Made by a program: the position numbers and the translations under genes. The notes below the pieces were generated by a model. The model was not told the origin of the DNA. It made no database searches and worked only from the letters and a program-made list of their open reading frames with translations. Below are positions 42,385 to 46,541 of a DNA stretch of 46,541 bases, in pieces; position 1 is the first letter of the stretch, and every line of letters starts with the position of its first letter. Source of the DNA: Clostridia bacterium (GTDB lineage Bacteria > Bacillota > Clostridia > Oscillospirales > CAG-272); assembly GCA_017464565.1 (NCBI GenBank), contig JAFTZH010000016.1:1-46541 (forward strand), read 5' to 3'.

Positions 42385-44083
42385 CGAAAAAAATACGCCG
42401 TCTCTTTCCTCTCGTCTTTCGGAGTATAAAAGCAGACTTATCGGCTTTTGCACGACGCGCAGATTTTATTTTGACATTATTTTCTCCGTGCTTTTTCTTG
42501 CTTTGAGCGTATTCACTCTCGTATACTATATCACGGGACCCGCCCTCGAATATTTTCATTCCGACTGCGCCGACTCACTTATCTGGGCGCAGGCGACTGT
42601 GGAAAGCGGGGATATCCTGTCGGAGAATTTCTCTTATGCCGCGCTTCTTCCGTTCGGTTCTCCTATATGGATGGTGCCCGTGCTTAAAATATTCGGATTT
42701 ACTATGAAGGCGCAGACCGTCAGTATGGTGATATTCGCTCTTATATTCGTTCTTTCGGCGCTGTCCTTCTTCCGTTCTATGAAATGGAGCTACGCCTTAA
42801 GCTCGGGGGCGGTATTCTGCCTTTCAATGTTCCTGTCTGCCTCGGTAAAGCTCCGTGAGATAATGTGGGAGCACGTTATATATTACAGCCTCGGCGTTCT
42901 GTTTCTTATGCTTACGCTCAATCTCGCTTTTCGCTTTTTGGACAAGATCGATGGATTTTTCGGCGCTCCGAGAGCGGAGAAGATAAAGGCGGTAATTTAC
43001 GGAGTGCTTTTGCTTCTTATGTGCGCGGGTTGTGCGGCAGACGGATTTCAGGTGCTCGCGCTGTCGGTGATACCGGTTCTCGCGGCTGTCGCCGGATACG
43101 CCGTTTTCGACTCGAAAACGAGGCTTGATTCGGCGGGGGCGGTGAGAAAATACACCGTCTGCGCGGTTATGCTCATCGGAGCCTTGATTGGATTTTTAGC
43201 TCTTGACGCCGTTACGAACGGCGGTGAGATATACGCGGGGTACGAGAACGCGTATTCGGCGTGGTCCGCTGTCGGCGAGTGGCGGGAGAACGCGGAGCTG
43301 TTCGTCGAGTCGTATTTTTCGCTTGCGGGTGTGGAGATAGAAACGAATACCTCTCTTATGGCGCCCGAATCGCTTCCGATAGTCTTGAAGGCGCTCGGAG
43401 CCTTGATAGTTTTGGTTTGTCCGTTTATTCTGTTGTTCAGCTACAACAAGCTTCGGGACAAATACTCAAAGATGGTCGCTCTCGCGCACGCCGTAGTGTT
43501 TGCGGTGATAATGTTCGGATTTATATGCGGAAGGCTTTCAAACGCCAATTGGAGACTGACGCCGCTTTTCGCAAGCTCGGTTATCTCGACTATGGTGTAC
43601 GTGAAGCATCTTATAGGAAACGGTATCTCTTTCCGAAGAGTCGGCGTACTGCTTGCCGCCGCGCTTCTATGCGTCTCGCTCGCCAATATGAAGGAGATAA
43701 ACGATATGCCGCGGGACAAATGGAAGGACGATCCGCTCCAGACGGTAGCGCAGACGCTTGCCGACAAGGGTTACGGCTACGGTTACGCTACCTTCTGGAA
43801 CTCTGCCGAGACCGCGCTTCGCTCTGACGGTAAGGTGCAGGTTGTCAACGTTGAGGTCGATGGCGGAAAGGTGGAAAAGAGACGTTATCAGACGATGGAT
43901 TATTGGTTTGACGGCGTTGAGGGACAGGAGAATTATTTTCTGCTTCTGAGCTCCTACGAATACGCTTCGCTGTACGGCGGGGAATATTGGAACAGGCTTA
44001 CGTCCGAGCGTAACGTTATCGACAGCTTTACCTGCGAGGGATATTATATAGTCGTATTCGACGGAAATATTATTTTTGAATAA
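42377..44083 (+). CDS. Polytopic membrane protein, candidate GT-C glycosyltransferase
   Basis: A 568-aa protein with about eleven membrane helices. The first extracytoplasmic loop, after helix 1, carries [29 protein letters not shown]. An acidic residue in this loop (here Asp within HSDCADS) is where GT-C enzymes keep their catalytic acid. The C-terminal ~110 residues after the last helix are soluble and probably outside ([20 protein letters not shown]...). It is the last gene of the gtrA operon, starting inside the FAD gene. GtrA plus flavoprotein plus this protein suggest glycosylation of a surface polymer with a lipid-linked sugar. The donor and acceptor are unknown, and the GT-C label is inferred. 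Confidence 0.72.
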   Translation: MDNEKNTPSLSSRLSEYKSRLIGFCTTRRFYFDIIFSVLFLALSVFTLVYYITGPALEYFHSDCADSLIWAQATVESGDILSENFSYAALLPFGSPIWMVPVLKIFGFTMKAQTVSMVIFALIFVLSALSFFRSMKWSYALSSGAVFCLSMFLSASVKLREIMWEHVIYYSLGVLFLMLTLNLAFRFLDKIDGFFGAPRAEKIKAVIYGVLLLLMCAGCAADGFQVLALSVIPVLAAVAGYAVFDSKTRLDSAGAVRKYTVCAVMLIGALIGFLALDAVTNGGEIYAGYENAYSAWSAVGEWRENAELFVESYFSLAGVEIETNTSLMAPESLPIVLKALGALIVLVCPFILLFSYNKLRDKYSKMVALAHAVVFAVIMFGFICGRLSNANWRLTPLFASSVISTMVYVKHLIGNGISFRRVGVLLAAALLCVSLANMKEINDMPRDKWKDDPLQTVAQTLADKGYGYGYATFWNSAETALRSDGKVQVVNVEVDGGKVEKRRYQTMDYWFDGVEGQENYFLLLSSYEYASLYGGEYWNRLTSERNVIDSFTCEGYYIVVFDGNIIFE

Positions 44084-44116
44084 ACAATCGGGACCGCGTA
44101 AGCGGTCCCGATTGTT
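44083..44116. terminator. Bidirectional terminator
   Basis: A 15-bp stem AACAATCGGGACCGC with GCGGTCCCGATTGTT and a GTAA loop, placed between convergent genes. T-rich flanks on both strands (ATTTAAGCTTGTTTTT on plus, TATTCAAAAA on minus). Confidence 0.92.
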
Positions 44117-44118
44117 AT

Positions 44119-44472
44119 TTAAGCTTGTTTTTCTTCCTCTGCGGAGGGGGCTTCGTCGTCTATTTTTACGTCCTCGGCAGAGCTTTGTCTTTCTTTTTTC
44201 AGTTCCTCAATTTTTAATTTGAGAGCTTTTATCTCCTCGCGGAGAGAGTCGATATCCTCAATAACTTTGGCTATTTCCTCGGCGCGCGATATTTCGGTCT
44301 TGAGCTGTTTATAAGTGAGGCGTCCGAGCCTTTCAAATTTATCTCCGAGTCTCGCGTTGAGAGTTTTCAGCTTGAAGTGCAGGGAAGCGGTGTCGGCAAG
44401 CTCTCCCGCTTTTTTCATAGTTTTGTTAGCGGCGCGTCCCACGCCCGATTTGATATCGTTCCAATTTGCCAT
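44119..44472 (-). CDS. Small coiled-coil protein
   Basis: A 117-aa hydrophilic protein without signal peptide or membrane helix. Residues ~1-60 are helical and basic (MANWNDIKSGVGRAANKTMKKAGELADTA...), with FERLGRLTYKQL in the middle. Residues ~60-95 are a heptad coiled coil (EEIAKVIEDIDSLREEIKALKLKIEELKKE), and the tail is acidic. Small proteins of this layout are common in Clostridia, sometimes with a zinc ribbon, which is absent here. No function is known to me. It has its own promoter and an ideal GGAGGT site, so it is a real gene. Confidence 0.8.
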   Translation of the reverse strand: MANWNDIKSGVGRAANKTMKKAGELADTASLHFKLKTLNARLGDKFERLGRLTYKQLKTEISRAEEIAKVIEDIDSLREEIKALKLKIEELKKERQSSAEDVKIDDEAPSAEEEKQA

Positions 44473-44513
44473 AAATACCTCCGAGGCAAAGCCATTAATT
44501 TGATTACGTAATT

Positions 44514-44542
44514 ATTTTATCACAAAAAATTCCATATGTAAA
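44514..44542 (-). promoter_or_regulatory. Promoter of the coiled-coil protein gene
   Basis: On the minus strand: TTTACA (44542-44537), 17 nt, TAAAAT (44519-44514) with an extended TGA. Confidence 0.75.
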
Positions 44543-44574
44543 CGGAATATCGGGTATCCGAAAAAATTTTACAA

Positions 44575-45870
44575 TTATTCATTAACCTTTTGCCTGCGGA
44601 GGCGTTTTTCGTTCATCTTTATCAGAAAAAGCTCCTCTGCCGCCATTCTTGTCTTGGCGACTATCGTTTTGGAATTTTTCGGGAAGCAGTAAAACAGGTG
44701 CCGTTTGTTTCCTATACATATCATATCGCCTATCTCGTACCAGAAATAGTCGGCGCATATGCTGTACGAGCTTAAAGGGGACTGCGTATATTCAAGCTCG
44801 CCGTTGCAGCCTACGAGGCGGAAACCGTCACAATCGTGCGTAAGGCGTCCCTCACCGACTCGGTAAACGGCAGAATAATCGACCATCATATAGATATCCA
44901 CGTCGGTGTCGAGGCGATAGCTTCCGTCGAAAAGCTCTTTTCTCACCTCGTCTCTCTGCCAGGAGAACCAATTTGGAATATGAGTGAAAAGAGGTTCTCC
45001 GCCCGTGCGTTCAAGCGCTCCAAGCTCGGTAAGCTCATACGCGGAATTGCAGCTTTTGCATACGAGGCGGGTTCCCTTGCCCTCGGTAGTACCCTCCGCG
45101 AGGCAGTGGGGACATTTGTAAAGAACTCTTTCAAGTCCGTCGGCTCTGAAAGCCTCGTTGATAATTATATTGTTTTCCTGCTGCCAGCGGAAGTTGTCGA
45201 AAGAGAACGCCTCTTTGATTATTCCGTTTAGCTCGTCGGGGGTGGATTTTTCTATATCCTCGGGTGAGAGAAGATAGGTTACGTCGGCGCTGATGCTTAC
45301 CTTGCGGTGTCTGAGCATATTGTAGAGCGGCTCGCGGGAAAACGCGCCGCGCGATATTATCGTTATTACGGGTACTTTGAGTATTTTGAGAAGTCCGCCG
45401 AGGCTGTCGGGAAGGGTGGTTGCCGTTCCGTCGAAGGAGTAGCCCGCCTCGGGGTACATAAGCACCGAGCTTTTAAGGGTATGGAGCGCGTATTTGATAT
45501 CCTTTAGAAGCGTTATATCCGATACGAATTTCTGCGTCGGTATACAGCCTATCTGCCTCATAAGCCAGGTTTTTCCCACGTAAGCGTCGGTGGTACAGAC
45601 GGTTGAGAAGGGGCGGGGATAGAGATAATCGGCGGCTATCTGTAGATCGATAAAGCTTGAATGGTTCATAAGAATAAGGCAGGGCTCTTTTTTTGCGAGC
45701 CTTTCCATTCCGTGCTCTCTATACGACATATCGTTTCTTTTTAAGTTCAGAGCAGAGAGTACCTTGATAAGCGTCCTGAAAAAAAGTCCTATCTTTTTAG
45801 GGTTGCGGTGCTTTGGTATGGGAAGCGCCATAACTTCCGAGTAGGATTTGTCAACTATCTTTATCTTCAT
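44575..45870 (-). CDS. PlsC-type acyltransferase with C-terminal zinc ribbon
   Basis: A 431-aa protein. The N-terminal ~240 residues are a PlsC/AGPAT domain: the HX4D catalytic motif is His70...Asp75 in NHSSFID, and the acceptor-binding motif is Pro140-Glu-Ala-Gly143 (usually PEGT). It would acylate lysophosphatidate or another lysolipid at the membrane. Then comes a zinc ribbon with Cys253-x2-Cys256 and Cys271-x2-Cys274, and a ~150-residue C-terminal domain rich in Tyr and Trp that I do not recognise. PlsC itself is about 240-250 aa, so the extension is substantial. It has its own promoter and GAGAGGA site. The function of the extension is unknown. Confidence 0.87.
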   Translation of the reverse strand: MKIKIVDKSYSEVMALPIPKHRNPKKIGLFFRTLIKVLSALNLKRNDMSYREHGMERLAKKEPCLILMNHSSFIDLQIAADYLYPRPFSTVCTTDAYVGKTWLMRQIGCIPTQKFVSDITLLKDIKYALHTLKSSVLMYPEAGYSFDGTATTLPDSLGGLLKILKVPVITIISRGAFSREPLYNMLRHRKVSISADVTYLLSPEDIEKSTPDELNGIIKEAFSFDNFRWQQENNIIINEAFRADGLERVLYKCPHCLAEGTTEGKGTRLVCKSCNSAYELTELGALERTGGEPLFTHIPNWFSWQRDEVRKELFDGSYRLDTDVDIYMMVDYSAVYRVGEGRLTHDCDGFRLVGCNGELEYTQSPLSSYSICADYFWYEIGDMICIGNKRHLFYCFPKNSKTIVAKTRMAAEELFLIKMNEKRLRRQKVNE

Positions 45871-45911
45871 AACATTACGTTCCTCTCTTTTCGTTTTTCT
45901 CCGCTGTATTC

Positions 45912-45940
45912 ATTTTATCTTAAATATACCGTTAAATCAA
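45912..45940 (-). promoter_or_regulatory. Promoter of the acyltransferase gene
   Basis: On the minus strand: TTGATT (45940-45935), 17 nt, TAAAAT (45917-45912). It lies downstream of the small RNA terminator, so the two units appear separate. Confidence 0.7.
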
Positions 45941-45961
45941 GGCTTTTTTGAATTTTTGAAT

Positions 45962-46072
45962 AAAAAAAGCACAACAGATACCGTTACCGCGTGTTGATAT
46001 CATAAGCTTGATATTCCGCAGATCTCGATGACTATTGTGCGTGACGCTGTGGAGTTGGTGCCGCCGACAGCC
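45962..46072 (-). ncRNA. Candidate small RNA with own promoter and terminator
   Basis: A ~111-nt non-coding transcript predicted from a promoter (46078-46106), a G-rich start GGCTGTCGGCGGC, and an end in a hairpin with seven T (45968-45962). Stems visible on the RNA: GCTGT/ACAGC near the 5' end; a long-range GCACAA/TTGTGC (46040-46035 with 45974-45969) with AGAT/ATCT and GCG/CGC inside; an ATATCA/TGATAT hairpin; and a competing short CAACA/TGTTG terminator stem. It contains no sensible ORF. It does not match SRP RNA, 6S, tmRNA, T-box or a riboswitch class that I know. It could be a trans-acting sRNA or the leader of the acyltransferase gene 92 nt downstream. Confidence 0.6.
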
Positions 46073-46077
46073 TCATT

Positions 46078-46106
46078 ATTATACCTTTATTTTTGGATTT
46101 TGTAAA
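46078..46106 (-). promoter_or_regulatory. Promoter of the candidate small RNA
   Basis: On the minus strand: TTTACA (46106-46101), 17 nt, TATAAT (46083-46078). The start is expected at about 46071. Bases 46107-46240 upstream are AT-rich with no gene. Confidence 0.75.
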
Positions 46107-46244
46107 TATCCATTTTACACGATTTTTTGTCGAAAAATTCGTTAAAAAAGATACACAATAGAAAAAAATAACTTTTTTATAAAAATATTTGGCACAAATA
46201 CACATTAATTTCAAATTTAAGTCGTAGATATGTCGCATATGAGG

Positions 46245-46272
46245 GGGAGATGAAGACCATTCGTGTTCTTCA
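46245..46272. repeat. Right 28-nt unit, inverted copy of 134-161
   Basis: Its reverse complement matches 134-161 at 27 of 28 positions, the first 20 of them without a break. The flanks differ, so the conserved core is short and defined. Confidence 0.85.
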
Positions 46273-46309
46273 CTCCGTAAAGATTCTTTACTTTATGGGA
46301 TTATGTTCA

Positions 46310-46460
46310 TTTTTTGCTGCACGGCAAAAAACGAACCAAAAAAGCGTGCCAAGGGGTTTCCCCTTGGAACCCCTACTTCCCGACGCATTTTTAAGATGCG
46401 TCGGGGACTTACGTTTTATCTTAACAAAACGCAGAAAGGTCAGGACGACGACCTTTCTGC
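46310..46460. repeat. Array of four perfect hairpins
   Basis: Four stem-loops in 150 bp: TTTTTTGC/GCAAAAAA (46310-46331), CCAAGGGG/CCCCTTGG (46349-46367), CCCGACGCAT/ATGCGTCGGG (46379-46405) and GCAGAAAGGT/ACCTTTCTGC (46431-46460). The second is followed by AACCCC, echoing the hairpin-then-C-run layout of the nested palindromes. No coding gene is credible across it, and the stretch 46461-46541 shows nothing further. Confidence 0.8.
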
Positions 46461-46541
46461 TGTCAAGCTTTTTAGCTATATCCGTGCAGTATGCTTTATA
46501 TCTATAATCATACTTACCCGTATAGTACTTTTTGATTTTTA

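Noticed and set aside
45962..46072. c-di-GMP-I (GEMM) riboswitch, because the RNA contains CACGCACA
   Set aside because: Only that octamer fits. The GNRA tetraloop hairpin, GGGACGCAAAG and the rest of the aptamer are missing.
45962..46072. T-box leader, because of GCGGTAACGG near the terminator
   Set aside because: There is no AGGGTGGTACCGCG-type antiterminator and no specifier stem, and the downstream gene is not linked to an amino acid.
46250..46507. 85-aa open frame at the right end
   Set aside because: It runs through the 28-nt repeat and the four hairpins. Its sequence is dictated by the palindromes and is not a credible protein.

Overview
The window reads as a chromosomal segment of an anaerobic, low-to-mid GC member of the Bacillota, most likely an uncultured Clostridia lineage of the gut type. 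The evidence is the dgt-dnaG-rpoD gene order, a SigA-type sigma factor, MecA, the FakA/FakB fatty acid kinase pair, YqhQ (DUF1385), pyruvate formate-lyase as the main anaerobic enzyme, AGGAGG-type ribosome binding sites with some TTG/GTG starts, heavy use of ATA for isoleucine, and textbook SigA promoters (TTGACA-N17-TATAAT) in many gaps. No phage genes, transposase, CRISPR array, tRNA or rRNA was found. Almost all genes are core or housekeeping.

Layout. 1-360: remnants of palindromic repeats, then AT-rich DNA. 361-4330: dgt-dnaG-rpoD replication/transcription operon. 4586-7131: an orphan substrate-binding lipoprotein and a HAD hydrolase. 7189-10976 (minus): aspartokinase, an ABC exporter and a HIT protein. 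11055-16502: FkbM-type methyltransferase, rbfA-nrnA, a polytopic membrane protein and a GT4 glycosyltransferase. 16491-22986: mecA, a nuclease-helicase fusion, aspartate aminotransferase, a Gdt1-family Mn/Ca transporter and a YhcC-like radical SAM protein. 23115-25247: pgk-tpiA glycolysis pair. 25486-31159: P2B-type Ca-ATPase, a CmpB-type membrane protein, an LRR lipoprotein and YqhQ. 31399-36750 (minus): a lipid/fatty-acid block of patatin lipase, FakA, FakB and acyl-CoA synthetase. 37001-40176: a ZTP riboswitch controlling pflB-pflA. 40315-44083: GtrA, a UGM-like flavoprotein and a GT-C-like membrane protein, a surface-glycosylation operon. 44119-45870 (minus): a small coiled-coil protein and a PlsC acyltransferase with a zinc ribbon. 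45962-46541: a candidate small RNA gene followed by an array of hairpins.

How it works together. Three themes recur. First, lipid supply: a lipase, both fatty-acid activation routes (acyl-phosphate through FakAB, acyl-CoA through the AMP-forming ligase) and a PlsC acyltransferase. Second, anaerobic carbon and one-carbon flow: glycolysis, then PFL, whose formate feeds folate-dependent purine synthesis and is gated by a ZTP riboswitch. Third, cell-surface glycosylation by two polytopic proteins, GtrA and a GT4.

The most unusual material is non-coding: a family of roughly 170-215 bp nested palindromic elements (three copies plus a truncated one), a 28-nt sequence present in inverted orientation at both window ends, an array of four perfect hairpins at the right end, an unassigned ~111-nt RNA gene with its own promoter and terminator, and dyads sitting on or just after the predicted transcription start of several genes.
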